DNA of 64,000 nt. Source: Aquanectria penicillioides. Lineage: Eukaryota; Ascomycota; Sordariomycetes; Hypocreales; Nectriaceae. The position numbers and the translations under genes are program-made. How positions within the stretch are numbered: the stretch's first letter is position 1; each line of letters begins with the position of its first letter. Positions 50,160 through 61,590 of the stretch are shown here, one piece after another. The notes below the pieces were generated by a model. The model was not told the origin of the DNA and did not search any database. It saw only the letters and a list, made by a program, of their open reading frames with translations. The DNA is taken from NCBI GenBank assembly GCA_003415625.1, contig PYIU01000009.1, positions 434,001-498,000 on the forward strand. Direction: 5' to 3'.

Positions 50160-50607
50160 GCCGGAATGTGACTAAGGAGTTCTCGTTGGAGTTGTGTGAT
50201 GTTTTTTTTTGTCGCTTGAATTTCACATCAATCGTTCACTCACTACTGATCTCCTGCGTTCGAGTTGTTTGCCTATTACATAATTTGAGTGTTACTGTCG
50301 AGTAGTCAATTTCATTGTCACGGTGGGATAACGGAGGCACTGCAAATAGATCTTGTTGACAATAATTGCATTTTGTTGTTACGTGACACACCAATAACTC
50401 CGCCGTATTAACCGAGTTCCCTTGTTCCAGTTCTCCATCTTGTAGCCAGACGCAATCCTTTTATGCGTTTATATACCATCTAGGGCTTACTTCCAGAGGC
50501 TCAAACCATTGCTCCGCCCATAATGTACAAAGTCCTGATACGCTTTGGAGCTTCTCAAGAAGCTTAAATTTCCCCGTTTCGCCAAACAAATCCATCAATT
50601 TCCATCA
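50160..50607. other. Intergenic region between convergent genes
   Basis: 448 bp holding the 3' ends of the zinc-finger gene and MSH6. Nothing else seen. Confidence 0.5.
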
Positions 50608-53600
50608 TTAGAGGGCTTCAATAGCCTTGAGAAGGACATCCAGGCCCTTGGGATCCATGTCACCCTTATCCCCTAAAAGGGAGCCAACATCACTCAGGAT
50701 GCCCAAGGGGATGTAGCATCCGGTCTTAGCTTTGTCCAAGCTGTCCTTGAGCTTACTCGTGTGTTCCCACTCCTTGGCTGCCACCTCCGCCCGTTCGATA
50801 ACCCTGTTAGAGATACCGCACATGGCGGCACAGTGCATGCCGAAACTGCCCTCGGCAACGCCGTCTTCAAGCTTGTACAAGAATGTGACGCGGCGTTCCT
50901 TTTCATCGACATGGATTTGCATCCTGCGGGCCAGAATCTCGGGGTGGTTCTCAAACTCGGTCGCAAGGGAGTGGTAATGTGTGGCAAAGTAACCAATACA
51001 ACCGATATGTGTGGCTACATGATGAAGCACTGCCTGAGCAACTGCGACACCGTCATATGAACTAGTTCCTCGACCGAGTTCATCCAAGATGACCAGCGAG
51101 CGTGGCGTAGCTTCCGAGAGAATCTTCTTCGTCTCGGAAAGTTCCACAAAGAAGGTCGACTGTGCGGCAAAAATGTTGTCGTTGGCGCCGAGACGCGACA
51201 TGATGCGATCAACAGGAGTGAGACGGGCTGAAATGGACGGCACGTAGCAGCCGATCTGAGCCATGATGACAGCAATGCAGGTCTAAATTCATGTTAACGT
51301 GTTTGCAAAGTTCAACAGGGGATCTTCACTTACCATTCGAAGTACGGTGGACTTGCCAGCTGCGTTGGCTCCAGTAAGCAGACTAATCTTGGCTTGATCG
51401 CCACCAAGCTTGATATCATTGGGTATAAAGTCATCTACAGTGTTCATCATGCAAGGATGACGAAGTTCTTCGAAATCGACGACACTTCGCTCCTGATCGA
51501 CTAACTGAGGTCGACAGCTTGGGTGGCCGAGTGACCCAGATGCCTTGGCCAAGCTGACTAGACAATCCAGTTGCGAGACAATTTTAATGGCTTGCAGCCA
51601 GGTTTCATAATCAACATCGAACTTGCGGAAGAACCTGGAAGCGACATCACGGACAAGCTGCGAGTGGGTTTCTTCGGCTTCCTGCAGCTCCCGGACAAGC
51701 TTGGTGAGCTCCGGAAAGTACCATCGCTTCACATCCTTTGTTGCAGACATTTGACGCCAACTCGAGGGAACCTTGACGCTTTTCGGGGCCTCCACTTGAT
51801 AAATCTCCTTACCGATGTCAGTGAATTTGAGAGTCTTGCACTTGAACTCCTTCTTCTTTTCGGTTAGGATGTCAGCGAGCTGCTGCTTGATTTCGTCGAT
51901 CTTGTCCAAGCTTTCGTCAAAGTCCTCGTCAATGCCGCGCTCCGGGATCAACAATTTCTCATCTCGAGCCTTACGACGGTCAAAAGCAGTCTTCCAGTAG
52001 CTCAAGGGTTCTTCAAGGCTAGGCATGGAAGAAATCAGACGATCAACCAGGCCATTGCCGCCCTTGAAGGAGCCAAGGAATCCCATGGTATACTCAATCT
52101 GCTCAAAACCTTCCAGGACTCGGACAAAGTCCTCGGCTTTACAAGCGCCAGCATGAATTCGAGAAATAAGACGCTCAAGATCGGGCATCTTGACTAGCTG
52201 TGAGGCAAACTGTTCACGAACGGTTTGGTCGGCGTTCAACATTTCAACCGCGTCCAGACGTTCATTGATTCGTTCAATGTTGCACAGGGGGTGCGCAACC
52301 CACTGTCGGAAGAGTCGCTTACCAAAGGGCGTCACGCACTTGTTCAGGAGATTGAACAGCGTACCTTCAGAGCCACCATTGACTGAGTTGGAAAAGATCT
52401 CCAGGTTGATCAGTGTTTGGCCATCCAAAACCAGGGTGCCGTTGCTCTGAATGGGGTTGTAAGTCTCGAAATTGCCCTGGGAAAGCAAAGGTCGCTCGAG
52501 CTTCAGGAATCGTAGATATGACACAAGAGCCCCGACGGCTGACATCAGTACGTCATCATCTCGGTGGTTCTTGAGAACCTCGGGCCAGACCTCCTCCTCC
52601 TTGTCCTCAGCGACGAAATACTGGCTACAGTCAAGTTCTCGTCGGGTGGTGTCTGCATCCCAAAATTCGGTACCGGGCTTGAGATGTGTCCAAATGGTAG
52701 TCGGGCTAGTGTTGTTCTTGAGGATGCGCAGCGCCTTGGTTGACAAATGGGACTTTTCGAGGAGAAGTTCTCGGGGAGTGGTCTGGGCAACCAGCGTCTC
52801 GAATTTGGTCAAATCAACGTCGTCCACAAAGGATGAGAGGAAGAATCGGCCAGTGGCAGTGTCTGCAAACGCAACACCAAAGGCAGGCAAGTCATCAATA
52901 ACGGACTCCTTGATCGCAACACAGTAGGAGGCCATGTCATCTTGAAGCATCCCACCATCGACGAGGGTACCGGCAGTCAGAACACAAGCGAGTTCACGCG
53001 TAATAACCTTGTCTGCCTTTTTGCCACTCTTGTCCTCACGCTCTCGCATTTCCTTGCCCAAGTTCGTTTCCTTCTGATCGACACGGGCTACCTTGTACTG
53101 CTTGGCGATGAACTGGTTGACCCAGTAATCAAGAGAACTCTCTGGAACACCAACCATGCGCATGTTGACACGGTCAGTCATCTTGAGATCAAATTCTTGA
53201 TGACCAACCGTGGCATCGTTCTCGTAAAGTTCATAAAATTTGCCCTTCTTGAAGAAAAGGATGGTGTCCCAGAGGTTCTGCTTGATCTGCCAGTACTGTT
53301 TCTCGAAGGGCGAGAACTTATTCCAAGCCATTGGCGGGATGTAAATTGACCTGGTGTCATACTCGGGATCGTCGGGTGTTCGCTTTTCCTTGTCCATGAT
53401 CTTGGCAAGCCACGGATACCTGTCCTCTGGCTCTCTAGTGTGTGCTTTTTCCTTGAACTTGGGGTCTCTGGCAGCGCGTTGAGCGGGTTTTGTGACGGGG
53501 TGCTTCTCGGTAGAGTTGGGATCATAGTTCCACTGGACTGCAGTGGAGGTTTCAGGAAGATCTTCCATCATCTCATCGTCAATACCTCCCAGGTCAACAT

Positions 53601-54435
53601 CTTCGGGTTCCTGGATGGGAGATGAGATATTGGATCGCTTGCGGGGTGCTTGGGTCTTTGCAGCGCGCTTGCGCTTCTTGGAAGGACGCTGCTCTCCATC
53701 GGAGTCGTCTGACACAACGAAGTCGTCGATATCATCTGGATTGGTCAGGGCTTGTCTCGGGGTATAGGAATCGCGAAACGTACCATCATCTTCCCCTGCT
53801 ACTTCCGCAGCTTCCTCATCATACTCGTCGTCATCTTTTACGACCTGCCGTGCTCTTGTGCGGCGTCGAGCGGATGCACCGGTGTACTGAAACGGTTCAT
53901 CGTCATCGGAGGACTCGGCGTAACTAACAACCTTTTTGACCTGGGCGGAGTCGATAGTTAGCCCAAGATTGTCTCGACAGGAGCCGGGGTATGCATGGGG
54001 AATTTACCTTCCGAGTAGGACTGCTAGGGAGGGCGTCTTTCTTAGATTTCTGCTTGGGGCTCGAATTAGTTCTGGGTTGCTGCGCGGAAACGTGAACCCC
54101 TATCCTACCTTGACAGCCGATTCCATGTTCTCTTGGGAGCTCGGAGGGTCGATCGCGTCGCTGCTGGGAACAGGAGTTGAAAGCTTGACCGCAGACTTGA
54201 CGGAGGGTTTCGCCTTGGGAAGAGAGTTGGCCTTGGTGGTCTCCTTAAGGGTGGAGGAGACTTTGGCGTTGGGGGTAACCTTGGAGAGAGGAGATGAAGC
54301 TGCTGCGGCGGGAGTTGAGGGAGCGGCTTTTTGAAAAAAGGAAACGATGGATCGCTGTTTGGCAGACGAAGTAGAAGCAGCTGGCTTTGTGGCCTTTGCA
54401 GGCGTGCGCGCTACTGAAGCTTTGTCGCCCGCCAT
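50608..54435 (-). CDS. MSH6: DNA mismatch repair protein Msh6
   Basis: Msh6 pairs with Msh2 (MutS-alpha) to recognise base mismatches and small loops in the nucleus. Exons (minus): 54435..54109, 54049..54008, 53940..53784, 53735..51334, 51282..50608; 1,200 aa, normal for the family. The N-terminus carries a PCNA-binding PIP box QRSIVSFF (residues 27-34) and a long acidic/basic disordered tail. The mismatch-binding Phe-x-Glu motif is in FKKGKFYELYENDA. Connector, lever and clamp domains follow (CNIERINERLDAVE, KMPDLERLISRIHAG). Walker A is TGANAAGKST, the form usual in fungal Msh6. Walker B with the signature is LVILDELGRGTSSYDG, then YFATHYHSLA. The last intron falls just after LRM, before TCIAVIMAQIG. 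No lesion seen. Confidence 0.97.
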
Positions 54436-55225
54436 GATGGAGGTGACTCGCCAGTGGCTATCGCTCGACTATCGTTGGCAAATGAGATAGATAGAAAATG
54501 GTTCGCAGCTGTGAATCACCGAAGAAAGGAGAGTATTAACCAGTAAAGACAAAAAAGATTAATCAATTGTTGCGGAAACCTGGGGATGAAAGATGGGGAG
54601 TGTCGATGAAGATGGAATTCGTATGGGGAGGAGGAGACGCTCCAACGTGCATCATAAGTCAGTAGCGAAAGTCGATCGCGCGTCGCGGGACAGGAGGGCG
54701 CGTGCGCGTTTTCGCGTAAAGACATTTCTTTTTTTCAGGGAAGGAAGATTGGGGCGGGTGGGGCACGGCACTTGCTCCTGCAACTGCTACTGGCGTTAGG
54801 TAGGCAGGAGCGATAACGCAGATGAGAACTGGTAGGTGCACGCGCCAACCGTGACCGCAAACACTGTGAATCTGTACTGTCTCCGTGTCGGAGCTCGTAT
54901 CGGCAAACAAACAAGCATGTGCACAACCCTGGAAAAACAAAACATCACTACATGGTATTGCTTGGATCACCTTCTCCCACAAGATGAAAAATCGTGTCAA
55001 TTCAATTTATTACTCACGAAACTAAGGGTATCTTCATCATTATGCTCCTTGAAATGCAGCAAAACTCCCAACGAACTGGCAAACAGGAACGTAGTGACTG
55101 TTGATAACGCAGCGCTTTCCCACCCACCATTCCCTCGTCATTGTTTGAAAAAACCAGGCAGTCTTCTTGATCTCATCATGAAACTTGCGTAGAAAAAGAG
55201 TGAAACCCTTTAGTCCGGGGATGTC
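54436..55225. other. Intergenic region upstream of MSH6
   Basis: 790 bp between MSH6 and the FAD monooxygenase, both on the minus strand. It must hold the MSH6 promoter. No gene recognised. Confidence 0.5.
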
Positions 55226-56503
55226 TCAGGTCATCTTTTTCCCCAGCACCCAACCCACAAACTTGCCCACCACTAGCATCAGCCAGAATACCCAGTACTG
55301 AAGCCCTGTGCTGTGCCCGGCCTTGAGCCTGGCTCGCGCCCCCTTGAGGATCTTCATGGCTCTGGGGGCTGCCAGCTTGTCGTACGCAGCGATGGCGTCC
55401 TTGAGCGTTCTCTCCTTGCATACTTGTTCTGCCAAATCCCACGCGTCGGCTAGTGCCAAGTTCGCTCCGTATCCAGCGAATGGGGTGACGGCGTGGTTGG
55501 AGTCGCCGATGAATATGACTGGTAGTTGATCAACCTTTTCATGAGAGAATGCTTCAATCTCCTTTCCGCTAACGCATAGCACCGTCTTGGGATCCGTGTG
55601 CTCGACAATTGTCTTGAAGGGCTCCTGCAACTCTGACCCAAGCACTAGACCCCGGTTGATCACCGCCTGAACCTGCTCAGCATTGTTCAAGTCTGGTGGT
55701 GTAACCTCAGTATCCTCAAGGTGACCGACTCCCCAAACGAGACTGTGTTTGTCGACGGGAGAGAAGAAGCATGAGACGCCTGTGCCCGAAAGCATGAAAC
55801 CCCAGTCCTGATCAACAGGCTTCGGGACGTCGCCTTCAAATCGAGACACTCCGCCTCGAAGAATGACGCCTGCAAACTCGAGTTTGTTGTTTGGTCGTAC
55901 GCATGATCGAATTTTGCTGCTGGCTCCGTCCGCAGCAATGAGAATATCGCAGTCCTCCTCGGTGATGGTCTCGTTTTCAGGGGGTCCTCTGGCCACCTCT
56001 ACTCGGACTCGACCATCATCGAGGCGTCGAGCTGACACGCATTTGGCACCCCATTGGATCGCATCGTCGGGACCGAAGCCATCATGGAGGACCTGTCGGA
56101 GGTCTTTCCGAGCCACTCGGATGCTGGATGCTGGCATTCCCTCGACGGGCTTGTGACGAAGACTGATTTGTTCTTTCCAGTCAGGGCCCCAGATGGTGAA
56201 AGCGCCGGTTCCCTCAAGTCCAGAGATGGCCTTGTCCAGGATTTCATCGAGGAGTCCGAGCCTCCTCAAGGCAAGGAGTCCACCAGAGACGGAATGTCCA
56301 GCGAGGGATAAGGTGTAAGTTTCGCGCTGAGCTGTGATTTCCTGGGAGTCACGATCGTAGATGTGAATAGTCGGAGGTTTCCAAGCCGGGCTCCAGAGTT
56401 TTCGAAGTCCGACGACAAAGGCGGAGCCAGCGACACCGCCGCCGGCAATGATAATGGTCTTTCCTTCAAGGAAGTGTCGCGGTGCACCTGGTCTGTCTTC
56501 CAT
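55226..56503 (-). CDS. FAD-dependent monooxygenase (PHBH/UbiH-like fold), C-terminal hydrophobic segment
   Basis: Single-exon gene of 425 aa; the first ATG is at 56503 (MEDRPGAPRHFLEGK). Group A flavoprotein monooxygenases use NAD(P)H and O2 to hydroxylate or epoxidise small molecules. The FAD Rossmann motif is TIIIAGGGVAGSAFVVGL. The mid DG motif is CDILIAADGASSKIR. The second FAD motif is FIGDSNHAVTPFAGYGANLA, followed by LADAWDLAEQ. The end is hydrophobic (LQYWVFWLMLVVGKFVGWVL) and probably anchors the protein to a membrane, with a terminal KKMT resembling a KKxx ER signal. Substrate unknown. No biosynthetic cluster genes are visible around it. Confidence 0.87.
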   Translation of the reverse strand: MEDRPGAPRHFLEGKTIIIAGGGVAGSAFVVGLRKLWSPAWKPPTIHIYDRDSQEITAQRETYTLSLAGHSVSGGLLALRRLGLLDEILDKAISGLEGTGAFTIWGPDWKEQISLRHKPVEGMPASSIRVARKDLRQVLHDGFGPDDAIQWGAKCVSARRLDDGRVRVEVARGPPENETITEEDCDILIAADGASSKIRSCVRPNNKLEFAGVILRGGVSRFEGDVPKPVDQDWGFMLSGTGVSCFFSPVDKHSLVWGVGHLEDTEVTPPDLNNAEQVQAVINRGLVLGSELQEPFKTIVEHTDPKTVLCVSGKEIEAFSHEKVDQLPVIFIGDSNHAVTPFAGYGANLALADAWDLAEQVCKERTLKDAIAAYDKLAAPRAMKILKGARARLKAGHSTGLQYWVFWLMLVVGKFVGWVLGKKMT

Positions 56504-57872
56504 AGCTGTGGTATTTGGTGCACTTGGCCGGGCATGAAATGACAATAATAATGCACTGAGGTAAGAAAGAAAAAAGGCTCAACAAGCAAAAGACTTGGTT
56601 CCCAGCAACGGGAAGAAACTATCGATTATATCAACGAAACCAGGAGACTTTCGTCTTTGCTCGTTTCGCTCAGTCGTAGCCACAACTCACATTCCGGTGT
56701 TGGCGGGCCCGATGTCCTACGGCGTCCGGGTGGCTACTGACCGCCCGTGCATACACTGATTTCCCTTCTGGGAATACGTATTACCGCTTCTGGACGCTCG
56801 TCTCTTCGCCGTGGAACTACACCAGACGAAAAGTCTTAGCCGGCGTGCGCCTCGTGTGTCGTTTGCTTCCTTTTGTTTGACCAAGTTTTGTTTAGTCGAA
56901 AACTAGAGAGCGGGCTTGCAAACATGGGAATTCGTGTGAGCAGTTGTGCGCCGTGGTGGCCTGTTAGCGATAGCGGCTGAACCACCGATGATGCGGGCAA
57001 TGTGCAGAGTGTGGTCTGCGTTGTGCCACACTGCGTCCGGGGTTCTTGCGCGGCCTGATGCCACCTGTGAGCTTATTGTCGAAGGATGCTGATGCACTCC
57101 TACCGTATGAAGCTTCATTTTTTACTCGGATTTCCTATATTGTGCACTCGTGTTGGATACACCCGTATGCAACCAACATTATGCGTTGTTGAGCGTCGGC
57201 CGCTCGGCCTCGGGCTTGACGGATAGTTGAGGGTTCCGAGCTTGAGTGGTGCGGATGGAGCTCGTTGGTGATCAATTTCCGCAAATCGCTTCAATTCCGA
57301 AATTCGAACCCGCAGTAAACCCGCAGCGGCTGTTACGAGTTACTCCAAGCTTCTGGCTGACGACGAGCGGGAACACGCATCAGACCTTGGGGCCCCCATG
57401 GGCATCGTCCAGATTGGGACATTCGTACTGGAGGTGCTTGGCGGGACACGGGTTGTAATGAATGCTTGTCGTCTAATTCGCTAATCGCTGCCAGCTGAAA
57501 GTTGGATTTGACGAGCAGTACTAAAACGGAATAACGGCCCAGATGAATGCTTAAAATTACTGGAAATAGCATTATGGTTATTCACGGGCATGTCTTCCGG
57601 AAACAATTCTCACGTCACAATGAAACACAATTTCCAGCTCCCCGGCTTGGGTGGTGTCAAACACGCGGCAAAGTTCGCACCCACTGCCTATTGTTTACCC
57701 GTCAACTTTGGCACACCCACCCCACCTTGACACCCTGTGGGTGACTGACCAAACCCCTCCAAATTCAAATATGCAACCCCGCGATGACTTCAAATCTATC
57801 GTCACTAAAAAAAAAATTAGAAATTAAGAAAATTTCAGCATCACACACTGTGATCTTCCACCGACCCGCACC
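56504..57872. other. Intergenic region between divergent monooxygenase and DPH2
   Basis: 1.37 kb shared upstream region with no recognised gene. Near the DPH2 start there is an A-rich patch (57810..57830). Confidence 0.5.
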
Positions 57873-59495
57873 ATGTCGTCCGACCTGGCTGTGGCGCCCG
57901 TGTTGTCGACCCCCGACGAATACATTCTCGAAATCGAAGCCCCCGCTCCAGATAGCGTGCCGACGTCCTCCCTCTCTGAAGATGCCCTCAGAGCAACGTA
58001 CGAGATCGCCCGCACCGCCGACGAGATTCGGGCCGGCGGATGGCGCCGTATCGGTCTGCAGTTTCCTGACTTCATGCTTGTCGATTCCTCCCGCGTGGTT
58101 GAGGCTCTCAGCAAGGAGCTGGGGCCCGTCGAGGACGGAGGCGCCGAGAGGAGGATTTACATCCTAGCGGACAGCAGTTACAGCGCATGCTGCGTCGACG
58201 AGATTGCGGCGGAACATGTGCGCGCCGACGTGGTGGTGCATTATGGAAGGACATGCTTGAGCCCGACAAGTCACCTGCCGGCCATTTACGTCTACACGAG
58301 CCACGAACTCGACTACGATGCAACCATGTCGGAGATTGAGAGGGAGTTTGGCGACAAGGAGACAAAGTTGGTGGTTATGGCCGACCTCACATACCAAGAC
58401 CACGTCGCAAAGCTGGTAAGTCGACTCAACGATAAGGGATACGCCAATGTAATGGCGACGGATGTGGTGCGTGACCCAGCAGCCCTCATTCCCAACCGGA
58501 CGATTGTGGGAGAGCCCATGGATGAAGGCCACTGGAAGTCATACTCCCTTATCCACATCTCCGATCCTCCGGCCGCTCTGCTCATGGCTCTCCAATCACG
58601 TTTCGCCTCCCTTCACATCCTCTCAACCCCGTCTTCCGAATCTCCTTCCTTGACCAACCCCACAATGCGAACCGCTGGGGCACTTCGTCGCCGTTTTGCT
58701 AAGGTCCTCTCCCTCGCATCTGCCGGTGTTATCGGCATTCTTGTCAACACCCTGTCCGTGTCAAACTACCTCTCGTCCATCAACCTGCTGCGCGAGAAGA
58801 TTGCCAAGGCCGACAAGAAGAGCTACACCGTAGTCGTGGGCAAGCTCAACCCAGCAAAGCTGGCCAATTTTGCCGAGATCGAGGGCTGGGTTGTGGTGGG
58901 GTGCTGGGAGAGCGGACTTATTGAAGAGGATAGCGGTTACTGGCGCCCGGTGATTACGCCGTTCGAGCTGGAGGTTGCTTTGATGAGCGAGGAAGAGCGC
59001 ATCTGGGGCGGCGAATGGTGGGGAGGTATCGAGAAGCTTCAGCTTGAGGAGACTACCGAGGAGAAGAAGAGCGAAGGAGAGAATGGGGCGGATCGACAGA
59101 ACGGTGAAGTCGAACCGGATTATGATGATGTTCCTGGAGGAGTGGAAGGCGACGAATCCCAGGCGCCCGAATTTGATCTCCGTACCGGCAAGCTTGTCGG
59201 CCACAGCCGACCGATGCGTCTCCCGGTCCGCAAGGCCGACGCCAACGCCGACTCTACAACGAGCACCAACGGAACAAACCGTACCCGGCAGTCGGATGCC
59301 CTGGTCAAGCGGGCGGCCGGCGAGCTCGCAAGCATCAACGGCGTGGCCAGCCCCGGCGCCGAGTACCTGCGGTCGAACCGCACATGGCAGGGCCTAGGAG
59401 CCGACTTTGACAACGAGACGAGCACCGTAGTAGAAGAGGGACGCAGCGGCATCGCGAGGGGATACCACGTGGGCGAAGAAGAAAGTCGGCACTAG
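57873..59495 (+). CDS. DPH2: Diphthamide biosynthesis protein 2 (Dph2)
   Basis: Dph2 works with Dph1 as the radical-SAM-type complex that starts diphthamide formation on the His of elongation factor 2, in the cytosol. Single exon, 540 aa. Family blocks are YEIARTADEIRAGGWRRIGL, QFPDFML and ILADSSYSACCVDEIAAEHV, which holds the first Cys. The second Cys is in VVHYGRTCLSPTSHLPAIYV. Then come TLSVSNYL, VVVGKLNPAKLANFAEI, and the third Cys region VVVGCWESGLI with ITPFELEVAL. The C-terminal 130 residues are disordered and acidic (EKKSEGENGADRQNGEVEPD), with the usual end EYLRSNRTWQGLG. No lesion seen. Confidence 0.95.
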   Translation: MSSDLAVAPVLSTPDEYILEIEAPAPDSVPTSSLSEDALRATYEIARTADEIRAGGWRRIGLQFPDFMLVDSSRVVEALSKELGPVEDGGAERRIYILADSSYSACCVDEIAAEHVRADVVVHYGRTCLSPTSHLPAIYVYTSHELDYDATMSEIEREFGDKETKLVVMADLTYQDHVAKLVSRLNDKGYANVMATDVVRDPAALIPNRTIVGEPMDEGHWKSYSLIHISDPPAALLMALQSRFASLHILSTPSSESPSLTNPTMRTAGALRRRFAKVLSLASAGVIGILVNTLSVSNYLSSINLLREKIAKADKKSYTVVVGKLNPAKLANFAEIEGWVVVGCWESGLIEEDSGYWRPVITPFELEVALMSEEERIWGGEWWGGIEKLQLEETTEEKKSEGENGADRQNGEVEPDYDDVPGGVEGDESQAPEFDLRTGKLVGHSRPMRLPVRKADANADSTTSTNGTNRTRQSDALVKRAAGELASINGVASPGAEYLRSNRTWQGLGADFDNETSTVVEEGRSGIARGYHVGEEESRH

Positions 59496-60773
59496 GACTT
59501 TTATAAAGAAGAAGAAAAGGAAGAAAAGGAAGAAAAGAAAAATGTGTAATGATACCACACGAACGAACTATTTTGGTCTATACTTTGGAGTTTGAGGTCA
59601 CGGGAAAAGAAAAATGGGACAAGGCATTCCACGTCAACAATTGAAACAAACAGAGGACATTTCTTTTTTTTTTTGGGTCAAAAAACTTCAAATTCATCAT
59701 TTCTTCTCATTTAACTCATCTAAGCTGAAAACCGTCCCCGTGATCGGAGAGAACCGCTTCATCATCGTCGTCATCGCCGCGTTATCAATCGCTTTACTAG
59801 ACTATCCGGACGCCATCCCCATGCGACTCTGAGAATAGTAGTAGTAAAAAAAAAAGGAGGAGAGTTCGAGATAAAAAAGAAATCTTGAGAGAATTTTGAT
59901 GGGTGTTGTGGATGGGGAGGGTATGCCTTTCCAGGCAAGCATCCGCCCAAACCCATAAGGAGATAGATATGGAGCATGCCATTTGTGCGGCAGTTTGGGG
60001 GAAGGGAGACTGTCGACATAATAAATGTGGGAGGGGGTTCGTTGTTGTTGTTGTTATTGGTGGTGTTGGTGTTGATGGGGGAGGGGGAGGGGGAGAGTGT
60101 GTTCCTTCGTAGATCCATCCAATATCATGTCCATCCTTTCTGTTCCGTTATAATAATAATAAATCGTTGGAAATAAGGGAAGTCGTCTAGGGAAAATATT
60201 TCATCGTCGAGATATCCGTAAGGGGGAGGTGTTTCTCTCTCACCTTTCGAGAGAAGAACACACGCCCCGATCGTAGCCATCCATCCATTTGAATTCATCC
60301 TCATTGTCGTGTTTTAAAAATTATTTCATTTCGTAGACACAAACACGGACGAATCGTAGGAGAGGGGGGACCAAAATGTTCCGTGTCGTCAACACCGCAC
60401 GTACTGTATCATTTTTTGATCCCACTTCGAATTCATCCGCGTTGTAAACTCATACCGATAACCACAGATCGTAAGGGAATCGCGACGAGGGATAGTCGCA
60501 TCGTCATTAATGTCTTTAAGCGTCGTGAGAGGGAGCAGGGGGAGAGGGCCTCAGGCCGCGAGATGCGGGTCGTCTCATGCCGTCGGGCCCCGGCCAAGTT
60601 ATTTATTTGGTTTTTTTTTTTTCAAGAAATATGTTTCGGGTACATCTGGCGGGCCGCCCGGCGATGCAGAGTGGAGACCCGGGCCGGAAGCCCCGGCAAC
60701 ACGTCGTGGACGTATATGCGGCCGCGGAATTCATGTGCTTCTATGCAACCAGCTTGCATGGCCTTTGGACCTC
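59496..60773. other. Intergenic region between convergent DPH2 and MARVEL genes
   Basis: 1.28 kb, purine-rich at the left end (AAGAAGAAGAAAAGG), with GTTGTTGTT and GGGGGA short repeats near 60040..60090. No gene recognised. Confidence 0.5.
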
Positions 60774-61590
60774 TTAGACGTAGACACGGCGGTGAGGGCT
60801 GCGGTGGCTGCTGTAGCGAGAGCCAGAGCCAGAGCGCGAGCGGCTTCGGTGGCTGTGGCGGCTGGAGTGGTGAGACGAGCGGCGGGTGGTGTACTTGCGC
60901 TCGGTCATGCCCATGCGGTCGCCGTGGCCGAAGGCGACCATGGAGGTGACGAAGAAGAGGATGATGTTGATGATGGCAAAGGCCCAGCAGGACTTGAGCA
61001 TAGCGCAGGGCTTGTCGGTGGTCCAGTTGTAGTCAGGGCCGGTGACGGTGACATCGCCCAGGCGGTAGGTCCAGTCGGTGCTGCGCGAGACGGACGTGCA
61101 GTCGGTGTAGCGGATGCCGCGAAGGTACCAGACGGCAGCGATGAGGGCACCGACAAAGGCCAGATCCACGAGCCCCACGAAGAAGGCGTTGGCAGACGAG
61201 CGGTGGTACGAGAAGAGGGTGAAGAGAGCCCAGGCGAGCGCGAGGACCGACACGATGAAGAGGACGAGCATGGAGTCGGGAGTCAAGGAGTTGGCCTTGT
61301 TGAAGCCATCTACGAACCAGGCGAGCATGCCCATAGTGGGGATCTAGTTGGGCAGAGTCAGCAAAATGGAAATGTTTCAAGAGAATGAATGCATCTTCAA
61401 GTTGGGTAGTTTGGGCCCAAGAACTGGGCCCCCCCCCCCCCCCCCCAATGCCCCGCCAGTGCTCAATGGAGCAGCGTGGCATATTGACAGCAGGCAGCGA
61501 GGCGGGAGGATAGGAAAGAACGCCGAGGTCGCTTACCAGAGTGATGATCTGAAGGATCCGGTTAAAGACGAAGATGAGTGCGAAGAACAT
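60774..61590 (-). CDS. MARVEL-domain four-helix membrane protein
   Basis: Exon 1 61590..61537 encodes MFFALIFVFNRILQIITL. A 193-nt intron (61344..61536) joins in phase 0 to IPTMGMLAWFVDGFNKANSL; 207 aa in total. Four hydrophobic segments are visible: the N-terminal one, SMLVLFIVSVLALAWALFTL, FFVGLVDLAFVGALIAAVWY, and CWAFAIINIILFFVTSMVAF. The loop between helices 3 and 4 holds two Cys and an N-glycosylation site (NWTT). This topology fits fungal MARVEL proteins (Nce102-like and related), which shape plasma-membrane or vesicle domains. The C-terminal tail is a basic Ser/His/Arg run (SSHHSSRHSHRSRSRSGSGS), probably cytosolic. The intron holds an 18-nt C tract on the plus strand. Confidence 0.88.
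61429..61446. repeat. Poly-C tract (18 nt) in the MARVEL gene intron
   Basis: Uninterrupted C run on the plus strand (G run in the transcript), inside intron 61344..61536. Long C/G tracts are rare and sequence poorly. Confidence 0.9.
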
